From the NCBI GenBank assembly GCA_035545895.1, contig DASZXJ010000004.1, forward strand, positions 45,320 to 109,319: a stretch of DNA of 64,000 bases, in the 5' to 3' direction. The stretch is from DASZXJ01 sp035545895 (lineage in GTDB: Bacteria > Planctomycetota > Phycisphaerae > Tepidisphaerales > Tepidisphaeraceae). The notes under the pieces were generated by a model that was given only the letters and a program-made list of their open reading frames with translations, ran no database searches and was not told the DNA's origin. A program made the translations under genes and the position numbers. Positions 34,439-43,783 of the stretch are shown in pieces. Position 1 is the first letter of the stretch. Each line of letters starts with the position of its first letter.

Positions 34439-34780
34439 ATGGGTAAGAGGCTTTACGTCGGGAATTTGAGCTATGGCGTGGATAGTTCGGCTCTTGAGCA
34501 GCTATTTGGCGCTCATGGACAGGTGGTATCCGCCAATGTCATCAGTGACCGTGAGACGGGGCGAAGCAAGGGGTTCGGGTTCGTGGAAATGAACTCGGAT
34601 GAGGAAGCAAACAACGCCATTGCGGCCTTGAACGGCCAGCAACATGAGGGGCGAGCCTTGACGGTCAATGAAGCTCGTCCGCGTGAAGAACGCAGCGGAG
34701 GAGGCGGCGGGTACGGTGGCGGTGGTGGCCGCGGACGCGGCGGAGATCGAGGCGGGCGAGGGTCGCGCGACCGCTATTAG
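34439..34780 (+). CDS. Glycine-rich RRM RNA-binding protein
   Basis: 113 aa from ATG 34439, with GGAGG 9 bp upstream; the frame extends 24 bp further but without a ribosome site. A single RRM has RNP2 KRLYVGNLSYG (about 3-12) and RNP1 SKGFGFVEM (about 42-50), followed by a Gly/Arg-rich tail (GGGGGYGGGGGRGRG...). This is the architecture of bacterial and cyanobacterial cold-induced Rbp proteins, thought to act as RNA chaperones. The 250-bp leader has T-rich tracts and hairpins that could be a cold-responsive 5' UTR. The stop overlaps the convergent purN stop by 4 bp. Confidence 0.9.
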   Translation: MGKRLYVGNLSYGVDSSALEQLFGAHGQVVSANVISDRETGRSKGFGFVEMNSDEEANNAIAALNGQQHEGRALTVNEARPREERSGGGGGYGGGGGRGRGGDRGGRGSRDRY

Positions 34781-35403
34781 TCGGCGATCCGCACGGATCG
34801 CCCTTCAATTGTCAGCTTTCCTGCTGCAAACAGGCGGATCGCCTGGGGATAGGCGATCTTTTCCTCTTCAAATACGCGCCGGGCGAGCGATTCGGGCGAA
34901 TCGCCCCTCTCCACGCTGCACGACCGCTGGAGGATGATCGGGCCATTGTCGTAGTGGTTGTCAACGAAATGGACCGTGCAGCCGCTCTGCTTGCCGCCCG
35001 TTGCCAGAACAGCCTCGTGCACGTGATGTCCGTACATTCCCTTGCCGCCAAAATCGGGTAATAGCGCGGGATGAATGTTCATCACCCGCCCTTCCCATTT
35101 TTTGGGAATTTCGAGCAAACTCAACCAGCCAGCCAGACAGACCAAGTCCACACGGGCCAAGTCGATCAGATCGAACACTCGCCGGCTAAAAGCCCCAGCA
35201 TCTGCGAATTGTCGCCGCTCGACAACCTCGCAAGACAAATTCGCGCGATGGGCGCGATCGATACCTGCAATGCCGGGACGCGAAGCGATGACAAGGCTTA
35301 TCGATGCGTTCAATTGCCTTGCCGCGATCAGGTCAATCAGGTTTTGCAGCGTGGCCCCGGATCCGCTGATGAGAACTGCAAGCTTGATCGGAGGATGGAT
35401 CAT
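34777..35403 (-). CDS. purN: Phosphoribosylglycinamide formyltransferase
   Basis: 208 aa. It transfers a formyl group from 10-formyl-THF to GAR, the third step of purine synthesis. Motifs present are AVLISGSGATLQNLI, VDLVCLAGWLSLL, the catalytic NIHPALLPDFGGKGMYGHHVHEAVL (Asn-His pair), SGCTVHFVDNHYDNGPIILQ (Asp) and the C-terminal helix. Length is normal. It follows ileS on the minus strand by 18 bp and overlaps the RRM gene's end. Confidence 0.95.
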   Translation of the reverse strand: MIHPPIKLAVLISGSGATLQNLIDLIAARQLNASISLVIASRPGIAGIDRAHRANLSCEVVERRQFADAGAFSRRVFDLIDLARVDLVCLAGWLSLLEIPKKWEGRVMNIHPALLPDFGGKGMYGHHVHEAVLATGGKQSGCTVHFVDNHYDNGPIILQRSCSVERGDSPESLARRVFEEEKIAYPQAIRLFAAGKLTIEGRSVRIAD

Positions 35404-35421
35404 GATGCGACTTAAATCGAT

Positions 35422-38283
35422 TCAGCCGCGCGCCTTAATCGCCGCAGTATCGCGCAGGGACAGATCGGGGTACGCCGGGTCACTTCCTACATCCGGCCGG
35501 CGTTTCCAGCTTCGGGCACAGGCCCGGTATTTCTCACGACGATCATGAACTTCAACCGTCACCGACCGGCCATCCGGTGATTTTTCAGCGAAACTGTGAA
35601 AACCTGCTCCGACCATGTCCTCCAGATCGGGACCGTAGGCCTGCAACTTCCGGCGCATCGCATCGTCATCCACGCGATAAATCACTTCAGCGTCGAGTGC
35701 TTTATTAACTCCGGCGCGCTTTTTCAATTCGTCGAGCTGCGCCAAACCCGCGTCTCGAAGATCCATCAGAACTTTCCATTCTTCACGCTGCTCGTCACTG
35801 ATCGACATGTCCACTGGCTTGGGCAGATGGGCCAGGTGAACGCTGGTCAGTCTCGCGTCCTCCTCGGGCTTATGCAGGATTTGCTCCCAAGCTTCATCTG
35901 CCGTGAAGACGATCATCGGCGCGAGCAGCTTGGTCAACGCGACCAGAATGCGGTACATAACGGTCTGACTGCGCCGTCGCAGCGGCGCGCCGACTGATTC
36001 GCAGTAAAGCCGGTCCTTCATCGCATTTCCGTAAATCGCACTGATCTGGACGGCACAAAAATCGTGAAGCAGCCGGAAAACGCGGTGAGTCTGATATGTT
36101 TCATAACCGGCTGTGACATCGCGGATCAGATCGTTCAATTGCGCCAGGGCCCAGCCGTCGAGACTGTTGAGCGGCACCTCTTGCGTATCGCGGGCAGGAT
36201 CATAATCAAAAAGATTGCTCAACAGATATCGCAGCGTGTTACGTATCTTTCGATACTTGTCGCCGAATTCCTTGATGACCTGCGGCGAAGTCGGAATATC
36301 TCCCTGATAATCGACGCTGCACACCCAAAGCCGCAGCAAGTCAGCGCCGTGACGATCGATTTCCTGGGTAGCCGTGACATACTCCTTGTCGCTCTTGCTG
36401 ACCTTGGTGCCATCGGGCTTGACGACAAAGCCGTGCGTCAACACCTGCTTGAACGGCGGCATGCCCATCACGCCAAGGCTGGGAAGCATCGAAAGCTGGA
36501 ACCAGCCGCGGTGCTGGTCGGAACCTTCAAGGTACATGTCGGCCGGGTATTGAAGATAATCGCGCTTGCGCAGCACAGCGTTCCATGAACTGCCGGATTC
36601 GAACCAGACATCGAAGATGTCCTTCTCCTTGCGAAGTTTGTCCTTCGGAAACTTCGGCCCCGGATTGAAATCGCCAAGAATCTGAGCCGGAGTCTCGCTA
36701 AACCAAACGTCGCTGCCTTTTTCGTCGAACCGTTTGGCAACGGCACGGACCGACTCGGGCGTGAGCAGCGGTTCGCCGGCTTCGTTATAGAAAACAGGGA
36801 TTGGCATGCCCCAGGCGCGCTGCCGGGAGACACACCAGTCCGGGCGCGATTGCAGCATCCCTTCGATCCTCGCCTGACCCCATTGGGGAATGAATTCAAT
36901 CGATTTTGAAACTGCGTTTTTGGCACGATCGCGCAGCGAGCGCGGCCCCTCGGGACCGTCGTTAAACGCGAAGGGTTTATCGATGGCGACGAACCATTGT
37001 TCGGTGGCGCGGAAAATGGTCGGCGTTTTGCTCCGCCAATCGTGGGGATAGCTGTGAACGAGTTTTTCACTGGCGAACAATACTTTCAACTCGCCAAGCT
37101 TTTCGATGACCAGCTTATTGGCTTCCCAAACCAACTTGCCCTGCAGCCAATCCGGCACGGTCGCATCAAACCGTCCATTGGCCAGTACGGGGCAATAGAT
37201 CTCCAAATTGTTGTTAATACCCGTGTGATAGTCATCCTCGCCATGCCCGGGCGCGGTGTGAACCAAACCCGTGCCATCGGTGGTCGTGACATATTCGGCA
37301 TGCACAACCTTGCTCGTGCGGTTCATGAAGGGATGGGAATATTCGATTCCGACCAATTCCTTGCCGAGCGCCGTTTTGACAACTTCGTGCTGCTCCACGC
37401 CTGCGCGGCTGGTAAAAACCTTGGCAACGAGGTCCTTGGCAATGACACTCACACGCCAATCCTGATCGCGCAGATATTTTACGAAGGCATATTCCACGTC
37501 CGGATGCACCGCAATTGCAAGATTGGCGGGCAAGGTCCAGGGCGTGGTCGTCCAGATTAGAAAACTGACAACGGCATTGACTCGGATATCGAATTTGCCC
37601 TTGAATGCACCCGGGTTGGCGATAGGAAATTCGACATACACGCTGGTGTCTTCGATGTCCTTATATTCCAATTCCGCGTCGGCCAATGCTGTTTGATTGG
37701 TGATCGACCAATGGACCGGCTTGAGCTGTTTATAAACCAACCCGTTTTCGACAAACCTGGCGAAGACCTCGAGGGTGGCGGCTTCGTAATCGGGGGACAT
37801 TGTCAGATACGGCCGATCCCAATCGCCGAGAATTCCCAGGCGTTGAAACTGCTTGCTCTGGATGTCCACGTATTTGCGCGCGTATTCGTAGCAAAGTTTG
37901 CGGAAATCGACCGGCTCCATCTGCCTGGCTTTGGGTCCGAGTTCCTGGGTGATTTTGTGTTCGATAGGCAAGCCGTGGCAGTCCCAACCGGGGACATATG
38001 GAGTCTGATGGCCCTGCATCGAGCGGAAGCGCAGGATGACGTCTTTCAGCACCTTGTTGACCAGGTGGCCGATGTGGATGTCGCCATTGGCGAAGGGCGG
38101 ACCATCGTGCAATATCCATTTGGGGCTGCTGGCGCGGGCGGCGAGCAACTGCTCATATAACTTTGCGTCCTGCCATTTCTTCAGTCGGCCCGGCTCGTTC
38201 TGAACGAGCTTGGCCTCCATCGCAAAACTGGTTTGCGGCAGATTCAGCGTGTCTTTGTAACTCTTTTTTGCTTCGGTGCTCAT
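35422..38283 (-). CDS. ileS: Isoleucyl-tRNA synthetase
   Basis: 953 aa class I synthetase. HIGH box in DGPPFANGDIHIGHLVNKVL (about 60-79), the CP1 editing domain with TTPWTLPANLAI, DGTGLVHTAPGHGEDDY, the WCVSRQRAWGMPIPVF insertion, and a KMSKS variant KVSKS (PDGTKVSKSDKEY). The C-terminal zinc module of bacterial IleRS appears degenerate: the CxRCW motif reads CARSWKRRPDVG and the second Cys pair region reads YPDLSLRDTAAIKARG, so at most one zinc ligand cysteine is left. The rest is full length. No T-box leader is apparent in the 5-bp gap to the upstream MATE gene. Confidence 0.95.
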   Translation of the reverse strand: MSTEAKKSYKDTLNLPQTSFAMEAKLVQNEPGRLKKWQDAKLYEQLLAARASSPKWILHDGPPFANGDIHIGHLVNKVLKDVILRFRSMQGHQTPYVPGWDCHGLPIEHKITQELGPKARQMEPVDFRKLCYEYARKYVDIQSKQFQRLGILGDWDRPYLTMSPDYEAATLEVFARFVENGLVYKQLKPVHWSITNQTALADAELEYKDIEDTSVYVEFPIANPGAFKGKFDIRVNAVVSFLIWTTTPWTLPANLAIAVHPDVEYAFVKYLRDQDWRVSVIAKDLVAKVFTSRAGVEQHEVVKTALGKELVGIEYSHPFMNRTSKVVHAEYVTTTDGTGLVHTAPGHGEDDYHTGINNNLEIYCPVLANGRFDATVPDWLQGKLVWEANKLVIEKLGELKVLFASEKLVHSYPHDWRSKTPTIFRATEQWFVAIDKPFAFNDGPEGPRSLRDRAKNAVSKSIEFIPQWGQARIEGMLQSRPDWCVSRQRAWGMPIPVFYNEAGEPLLTPESVRAVAKRFDEKGSDVWFSETPAQILGDFNPGPKFPKDKLRKEKDIFDVWFESGSSWNAVLRKRDYLQYPADMYLEGSDQHRGWFQLSMLPSLGVMGMPPFKQVLTHGFVVKPDGTKVSKSDKEYVTATQEIDRHGADLLRLWVCSVDYQGDIPTSPQVIKEFGDKYRKIRNTLRYLLSNLFDYDPARDTQEVPLNSLDGWALAQLNDLIRDVTAGYETYQTHRVFRLLHDFCAVQISAIYGNAMKDRLYCESVGAPLRRRSQTVMYRILVALTKLLAPMIVFTADEAWEQILHKPEEDARLTSVHLAHLPKPVDMSISDEQREEWKVLMDLRDAGLAQLDELKKRAGVNKALDAEVIYRVDDDAMRRKLQAYGPDLEDMVGAGFHSFAEKSPDGRSVTVEVHDRREKYRACARSWKRRPDVGSDPAYPDLSLRDTAAIKARG

Positions 38284-38288
38284 GATGA

Positions 38289-39713
38289 TTAGCTGTCAGT
38301 GGCCAGTGGCCGGTGATCAGTAATGGGCAATTTAGCGGATTCCATTATTACATTCGAGTTGGCGGACCCTTCGAGATGAATGGCCTTCCATGAACCTCGC
38401 TGGAAACGAACAAAACAGAATACTCCCAGCAGAATGCCGTATGCCGTGCACGCCAGCCACGGCCCGGCCACTCCCAGGTTCGGCAAGTATCGCGCGATCA
38501 GGTATCCGCCCAGTACTGTTATTCCCCAGCACAATACGGCAGTAACGATGCCCGGCACGACCGTATCGCCCGCACCGCGCAAAGCGCCGTTGTAAACGAT
38601 GTACATTGCGTCGAAGAATTGATAGATGCCGGCAAAGATGAGAAGGATCGCGCCCAATCGCACGACTTCGGGTTCGCTGGTAAATATATGAATCAGCTGA
38701 TAGCGAAACAGAGCCATCGCCATGCCGCACAGCAGCATGTACGTCGCAGCAACCTTAAACCCCAGATGGGCGCGTTCAATCGCAACGTCGAGTTTTCGCA
38801 TGCCGATGTATCGTCCCACCAGCGCCGTGACCGCCTGGCTGATTCCCCACGCGGGCATGAAGCTGACGACCATGTAGCGGAACATAAACTGATTGGCGGC
38901 CATGGCGTTTTCGCCGAGCTGCGCCATCACAGCGACGAGAAAAATAGTCCATGCCAAAACATCGGCCACGATCTGCAACCCCGCGCCCGCTCCCAGTTTC
39001 ACGAGTTTGATGGCTTCATGTATGCGAGGCTTCAGGTCAAACGCACCGAACTTTCGCGATTGGAATGCCAACGAGAAGAACGTGGCAATGCACATTTCGG
39101 TGAAAACGCCGGCGTTCTGCGCCCAAGCCGATCCTGCAACACCAAGCTTCGGCGCGCCCCAATTGCCGAACACCAGCGCATATGCGACGGCGGCATTCAC
39201 CAGCACGCCGGTCACGGCGGCTACCAAAACACTATTGGGTCGGTTCGTCGCCAGCAGAAATTGTCCCGATGCGGTCGCCACCATCTTCAGCAGCACGGCA
39301 CTGAGGACAATTTGCATGTATTGCCCTTCCAGATGCGACAGATTGGCTGAGTGTCCCGCCGCCCGAAATACGCCCGGCCCCAGCAAGACCATGGGCAGCA
39401 CCAGGATCGAATAGACCAGCGCCACCCAATACCCCTGCCAAAGATATCGGCCGCAGTGGTTGTACTCGCCTCGCCCGTAGCTTTGGCTGACCAGCGTGTT
39501 GACCACCAGCATGATGCCAAACCCAAAGCAGATGAACGAAAATGCGAGCATCCCCGCATTGCCTGCGGCCGTGGGCTCTTCGGTGCCCAGCCGCGACAGC
39601 ATCCACGTGTCGATGAACTGCATGGCGGTGTAGGAGACCGACTGCGCGACCGTCGGCGCCGACAGGTAGAGCAGTTCCATCAAAGGACTGCGTGCTGATT
39701 CCGTTTCCGCCAT
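38289..39713 (-). CDS. MATE-family multidrug/Na+ efflux protein
   Basis: 474 aa from ATG 39713 (MAETESARSPLMELLYLSAP); the frame's earlier TTG lies in the terminator T-run. Two homologous halves of about six helices each are visible, with the MATE signatures APTVAQSVSYTAMQFIDTWM, NTLVSQSYGRGE and, in the second half, GISQAVTALVGRYIGM and YNGALRGAGDT. Such proteins export cationic compounds in exchange for Na+ or H+. The last dozen codons (ITDHRPLATDS) are translated from a heptamer repeat array. Transcription may continue into ileS 5 bp downstream. Confidence 0.88.
   Translation of the reverse strand: MAETESARSPLMELLYLSAPTVAQSVSYTAMQFIDTWMLSRLGTEEPTAAGNAGMLAFSFICFGFGIMLVVNTLVSQSYGRGEYNHCGRYLWQGYWVALVYSILVLPMVLLGPGVFRAAGHSANLSHLEGQYMQIVLSAVLLKMVATASGQFLLATNRPNSVLVAAVTGVLVNAAVAYALVFGNWGAPKLGVAGSAWAQNAGVFTEMCIATFFSLAFQSRKFGAFDLKPRIHEAIKLVKLGAGAGLQIVADVLAWTIFLVAVMAQLGENAMAANQFMFRYMVVSFMPAWGISQAVTALVGRYIGMRKLDVAIERAHLGFKVAATYMLLCGMAMALFRYQLIHIFTSEPEVVRLGAILLIFAGIYQFFDAMYIVYNGALRGAGDTVVPGIVTAVLCWGITVLGGYLIARYLPNLGVAGPWLACTAYGILLGVFCFVRFQRGSWKAIHLEGSANSNVIMESAKLPITDHRPLATDS
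38291..38329 (-). repeat. Heptamer array forming the MATE C-terminal codons
   Basis: In plus orientation the units are GTCAGTG, GCCAGTG, GCCGGTG and ATCAGTA in 7-bp phase. The array occupies the stop codon and last codons of the MATE gene, immediately upstream of the ileS start. Confidence 0.65.
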
Positions 39714-39729
39714 GACAAATCCGCCAAAC

Positions 39730-39758
39730 AAAAAACCCTGAAGCCGTCGCTTCAGGGT
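39730..39758 (-). terminator. Rho-independent terminator after the pdh-lpd operon
   Basis: A 9-bp stem (CCCTGAAGC / GCTTCAGGG) with a CGTC loop is followed on the minus strand by TTTTTT. It separates lpd, whose stop is 228 bp upstream, from MATE. A second hairpin without a T-tract (CCCACGG / CCGTGGG, 39962-39980) lies right after the lpd stop. Confidence 0.85.
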
Positions 39759-39985
39759 CGGTCTTGTTCGATTGGTGAACTACCCTAGGCGCGGCCAATG
39801 TGCTGCGATGTAATAACGATTTTCGGGGTAATTCGAATCATCTTGTTTCCTCACCGGAAGATAGTATCGGCAGAAATGAACATGTCAAACGCGAAAATTA
39901 CTGGGCAATTTCGGCGTCCGCGCGAGGGGGCCGCATGGTTAAAACGAAAGCAAGATGCGGACCCACGGCAGCGCCGTGGGCGTTC

Positions 39986-41383
39986 TTATAGGTGAATGGC
40001 GCGTCCGTCGGCGACGCCGGCGGCTTCCATGACGGCTTCGGAAATCGTCGGGTGCGGGTGCATCGCCTGGATGATCTCATCCTCGGTGGCTTCCAGGTTC
40101 TTAGCCAGCACGAGTTCGGCGAGCATTTCGGTGACGTTTTCGCCGATCATGTGCACGCCGAGCAGTTCACCGTATTTGGCGTCGAAAATCAGTTTAACGA
40201 AGCCGTCACTTTCACCTGCGGCCAGCGCGCGGCCGTTGGCGCTCAAAGGGAACTTGCCGACCTTGATTTCCCGTTTGGCTTCACGGGCGGCCTTTTCGGT
40301 CAGACCCATGCTCGCGACCGATGGATGTGTGTACGTGCAGCCGGGGATCGCCTTGTAATCAATATGATGATCGCTCACCTTGAAGATGCGCTCAACGCAG
40401 ATCACCGCTTCGTGATGGGCCACATGCGCCAACCACGGCGGGCCGATGACATCGCCCACCGCCCAGACATTTTCAATATTGGTTTTGTAATTCGTATCGA
40501 CCTTGACATGATTTTTGAACAGTTCCAGCGGCACACCGGGGCCGGCGAGGTTTTCGACGTTTCCGGTGACTCCGATTGCCACGAGAACAATATCAGCTTC
40601 CACCGTGCTTTGGCCCCTGGGGCCGCTGAGCGTCAACTTGAGCGCGCCGTTGGCACGTTCGACCTTCTCTGTCTTGGTCTTGGTGTGGGCATTGATCCCA
40701 TTCCTGGCAAACGCTTTTTCCAGCGCAATCGACACTTCCTCATCTTCGATGGGAAGCAGGTGATCGAGCATTTCGACAATGGTCACTTCCGTGCCCAAAG
40801 CGTTGTAAAAATCGGCAAATTCGCAGCCAATCGCCCCCGCGCCAATGATGGCCAGTCGTTTGGGTTGCTGCGGGAGAACCATCGCTTCGCGAGCGCTGAT
40901 AATTGTCTTGCCGTCAAAATCGGCGCCGGGCAATGCCCGGGCACGGGCGCCAGTCGCGAGGACGATATGGTCGGCCGTGAATTCCTTCGAACCATCCTTG
41001 CCGGTGAATTTAACCTTGTGCGGCCCGACAAGCTGGCCGGTGCCGACTTCGTGCTTCACGCCGTACTTGCGAAAGAGAAACCCGATTCCCTTGGCCAGCT
41101 TCTCCGCAATCCCACGGCTGCGGCCGATGATCTTGGCAAAATCGACCTTCATATTGTCGAAGGAAATCCCAAAATCACCCGCATGATGACGCATCTTGCG
41201 CACGAACGCACCCGAATCGAGCAGCGCCTTGGTGGGAATGCAACCCCAGTTCAGGCACGTGCCGCCGAGGTTTTCCTTTTCAATGCACAGGACGCTTTTC
41301 TTGAATTGTCCGGCGCGAATGGCAGCCGCATAGCCCGCCGGGCCGCCTCCGATCACAATGATGTCGTAGTTGTAGGATGGCAT
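39986..41383 (-). CDS. lpd: Dihydrolipoyl dehydrogenase (E3)
   Basis: 465 aa flavoprotein disulfide reductase. FAD motif DIIVIGGGPAGYAAAIRAGQ, redox-active disulfide GGTCLNWGCIPTKALLDSG, NAD motif LAIIGAGAIGCEFADFYNALG, VWAVGDVIGPPWLAHVAHHEAV, and the C-terminal His-Glu pair in AMHPHPTISEAVMEA are all intact. It reoxidises the dihydrolipoyl arm of E2, passing electrons to NAD+. It is last in the pdhA-pdhB-pdhC-lpd operon, 52 bp after pdhC. A 483-codon open frame on the opposite strand is only its antisense shadow. Confidence 0.95.
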   Translation of the reverse strand: MPSYNYDIIVIGGGPAGYAAAIRAGQFKKSVLCIEKENLGGTCLNWGCIPTKALLDSGAFVRKMRHHAGDFGISFDNMKVDFAKIIGRSRGIAEKLAKGIGFLFRKYGVKHEVGTGQLVGPHKVKFTGKDGSKEFTADHIVLATGARARALPGADFDGKTIISAREAMVLPQQPKRLAIIGAGAIGCEFADFYNALGTEVTIVEMLDHLLPIEDEEVSIALEKAFARNGINAHTKTKTEKVERANGALKLTLSGPRGQSTVEADIVLVAIGVTGNVENLAGPGVPLELFKNHVKVDTNYKTNIENVWAVGDVIGPPWLAHVAHHEAVICVERIFKVSDHHIDYKAIPGCTYTHPSVASMGLTEKAAREAKREIKVGKFPLSANGRALAAGESDGFVKLIFDAKYGELLGVHMIGENVTEMLAELVLAKNLEATEDEIIQAMHPHPTISEAVMEAAGVADGRAIHL

Positions 41384-41435
41384 TTGTTAATTGTAGGAAA
41401 CCGGTCAAGCCGACACGCAGCCGGCGGCACGTTCA

Positions 41436-42701
41436 TTACATGAGCATCATTCCAGGCTCTTCGAGCAATTCCTTGAGCGTTCGCAAAAACTCAGCCGCCG
41501 AAGCGCCGTCCACAGCGCGATGATCGGCACTTAGTGTGACGTTCATTACGGTTCGGGCCACGATCGAATCGTTGCGAATGACCGCTCGTTTTTCAGCCGA
41601 GCCGATGGCGAGAATACCCACTTCCGGCGGATTAATGATCGCACTGAATTCCTTAATGCCGTAAGTACCCAGATTGCTCACGGTAAATGTCGCGCCGCTT
41701 AATTCATCACCTTTGAGCTTTTGAGCGCGGGCGCGATCGATTAAATCTGCACTGCGCTGGCGTATTTCCTTGATGCCCATCTGGTTGACGTTTCGCAACA
41801 CGGGGACGATCAATCCATCCGGCAGCGCAACCGCCATGCCCATGTGAACGTCTGCAAAGCGGGTGATCTGCGTGCCGCTGTAATGGGCATTCATTCCGGG
41901 ATGACGCTGAAGCGCGACCGAAATTCCCTTGGTGATAAAATCGCCAAGCGAAAGACGAATATTGTCTTTTTCAAGCTGCTTGTTGATCTTTGCCCGCATG
42001 GTGGAAAGTTCTTCCACGTCGATGTCCATTGTTTCGTAAAAGTGCGGGACTTGCTGCTTGGACTGTTGCAATCGCTGAGCGATGACAGACCGCATTTTGG
42101 TCAATTGGATGACCTGGGTCTGGCCGCTGGGGATGCGGGCAGGCATCGGCGCGGCAGGCGCGGATGGTGCCGGGGCCGAGCCCGGCTTGGCATTTTCGAG
42201 GTCGCGCTGAACGATTCTCCCGCCCGGTCCGCTGCCTTGAATTTGCGAAGGATCGATGCCGCGGTCGGCTGCAATTTTTCGGGCCAATGGTGAAATTCGC
42301 AGTTTCGATGTCGTTTGAGCGGGCGGCGAAGTTCGCTGAGGCGTCGAAGGTACGGGAGCGGCCGGGGGTGTTGAAGCGGGTTGCGACGCCGCCGCGGGTG
42401 CAGATGCCTCTTTGGATTTCGAAGCCGCGCCGCCGCCCTTTTTTACCTGATCGACAGTTTCATTTCCGGTCGCGAGCAGTGCAATCCGGTCGCCGACCTT
42501 TACTTTCGAGCCCTCTTTTGCATCGATCGCCGCAATGGTGCCGGCGTCAAACGCTTCCATCTCCATGGTGGCTTTGTCGGTTTCGATTTCGGCGATGATT
42601 TCGCCGGCTTTGACTTTGTCGCCCTCTTTTTTCAGCCACTTCACGACGGTGCCTTCACTCATCGTATCCGAGAGCTGCGGCATGGTTATTTCGACGGGCA
42701 T
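41436..42701 (-). CDS. pdhC: Pyruvate dehydrogenase complex E2, dihydrolipoyl acetyltransferase
   Basis: 421 aa. One lipoyl domain (about 1-80) with the modified lysine in [14 protein letters not shown]; an Ala/Pro/Ser linker; a peripheral subunit-binding domain ([20 protein letters not shown] then [14 protein letters not shown]); and the catalytic core ending [19 protein letters not shown] with the active histidine and aspartate. The acetyl group is passed from E1 to CoA here. A single lipoyl domain is typical outside enterobacteria. It overlaps neither neighbour (20 bp to pdhB). Confidence 0.94.
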   Translation of the reverse strand: MPVEITMPQLSDTMSEGTVVKWLKKEGDKVKAGEIIAEIETDKATMEMEAFDAGTIAAIDAKEGSKVKVGDRIALLATGNETVDQVKKGGGAASKSKEASAPAAASQPASTPPAAPVPSTPQRTSPPAQTTSKLRISPLARKIAADRGIDPSQIQGSGPGGRIVQRDLENAKPGSAPAPSAPAAPMPARIPSGQTQVIQLTKMRSVIAQRLQQSKQQVPHFYETMDIDVEELSTMRAKINKQLEKDNIRLSLGDFITKGISVALQRHPGMNAHYSGTQITRFADVHMGMAVALPDGLIVPVLRNVNQMGIKEIRQRSADLIDRARAQKLKGDELSGATFTVSNLGTYGIKEFSAIINPPEVGILAIGSAEKRAVIRNDSIVARTVMNVTLSADHRAVDGASAAEFLRTLKELLEEPGMMLM

Positions 42702-42721
42702 CCCAGTGCTTCCCTGTGCTT

Positions 42722-43702
42722 TTACTTGTAGCAGATTTCCTTAACAGCCGACACGATCTTATCGACGCTTGGCTGCATCGCAATCTCCAGGTGATGATTA
42801 AAGGGGACGGGCACATCTTCGCTGGCAACCCGCTTGATCGGCGCATCAAGATCATCGAAGATCTTTTCCTGCAATTGCGCCAGAATTCCCGCGCCCATTC
42901 CGCAATATGTCCAATCCTCATCCACGATCAGTAGCCGATGGGTCTTGCGAACCGATTCGATGATGGTTTGCTCATCCAGCGGGCGTAACGTGCGAAGATC
43001 GATCACCTCGGCATTAATCTGTTCCTGCTCCGCCATCTGATTGGCTGCGTTAAGGCATGTTTTGACGGTCTTGCTCCAACACAGGATCGTTACGTCATCG
43101 CCGGGGCGTTTGATGTCGGCCACGCCAATGGGAAGCAGATACTCTTCAGTGGGAACTTCACCCCTGTCGTTGAGCATCATTTCCGATTCGAGGAAGATGA
43201 CCGGGTCATCACACCGGATTGAGGTCTTTAGCAAGCCCTTTGCATCGTATGGCGTGGAGGGAGCGACCACGATCAAGCCGGGCACGCGGGAAAACATGGC
43301 TTCGACTCGATGGCTATGAGTGGCTGCGAGCTGATGGGCGATTCCATTGCCGCCGCGGAAGACGATCGGAACCTTGAACTGTCCGCCGGACATATAACGT
43401 ATATTGGCGGCGTTGTTCATGAGCTGGTCCATGCAAACCAGTGAAAAGCTCCAGCTCATGAATTCAATGATGGGTCGCAGACCGGTCATGGCTGCGCCGA
43501 TGCCCAGGCCGGAAAACCCGGCTTCGCTGATGGGCGTGTCGAAAACCCGCCGCTCGCCGAAATGGGCAAGCATGCCTTCAGAGACTTTATAAGCGCCGTT
43601 GTATTGGCCGACTTCTTCGCCCATGAGGAAGACGTTTTCGTCGCGTTCCATCTCCTCCCACATGGCTTGGCGGAGGGCTTCACGGAATTGAATTTCTGGC
43701 AT
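42722..43702 (-). CDS. pdhB: Pyruvate dehydrogenase E1 component, beta subunit
   Basis: 326 aa. It has the transketolase-like pyrimidine-binding domain of heterotetrameric E1: [37 protein letters not shown] (conserved Glu of GEE), [19 protein letters not shown] and [20 protein letters not shown]-terminal transketolase domain follows ([15 protein letters not shown]). It pairs with pdhA to bind ThDP and decarboxylate pyruvate. Length and motifs are normal. An inverted heptamer array fills the 81-bp gap to pdhA. Confidence 0.94.
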   Translation of the reverse strand: MPEIQFREALRQAMWEEMERDENVFLMGEEVGQYNGAYKVSEGMLAHFGERRVFDTPISEAGFSGLGIGAAMTGLRPIIEFMSWSFSLVCMDQLMNNAANIRYMSGGQFKVPIVFRGGNGIAHQLAATHSHRVEAMFSRVPGLIVVAPSTPYDAKGLLKTSIRCDDPVIFLESEMMLNDRGEVPTEEYLLPIGVADIKRPGDDVTILCWSKTVKTCLNAANQMAEQEQINAEVIDLRTLRPLDEQTIIESVRKTHRLLIVDEDWTYCGMGAGILAQLQEKIFDDLDAPIKRVASEDVPVPFNHHLEIAMQPSVDKIVSAVKEICYK

Positions 43703-43710
43703 AAATCATA

Positions 43711-43778
43711 GCGGGCGGCGGGCGGCGGGCGGCGGACAGTTTAAGTCACTGCCTGCCGCCTGCTGCCTGCTGCCTGCT
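43711..43778. repeat. Inverted heptamer array between pdhA and pdhB
   Basis: The left arm is GCGGGCG repeated three times in exact 7-bp phase. The right arm is CTGCCTG, CCGCCTG, CTGCCTG, CTGCCTG. The arms are partly complementary and could form a hairpin inside the operon mRNA. Confidence 0.78.
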
Positions 43779-43783
43779 CTCCT

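Noticed and set aside
39992..41443. 483-codon open frame opposite lpd
   Set aside because: It is fully antisense to a well-conserved dihydrolipoyl dehydrogenase gene, has no domain features, and reflects codon usage of the real gene.
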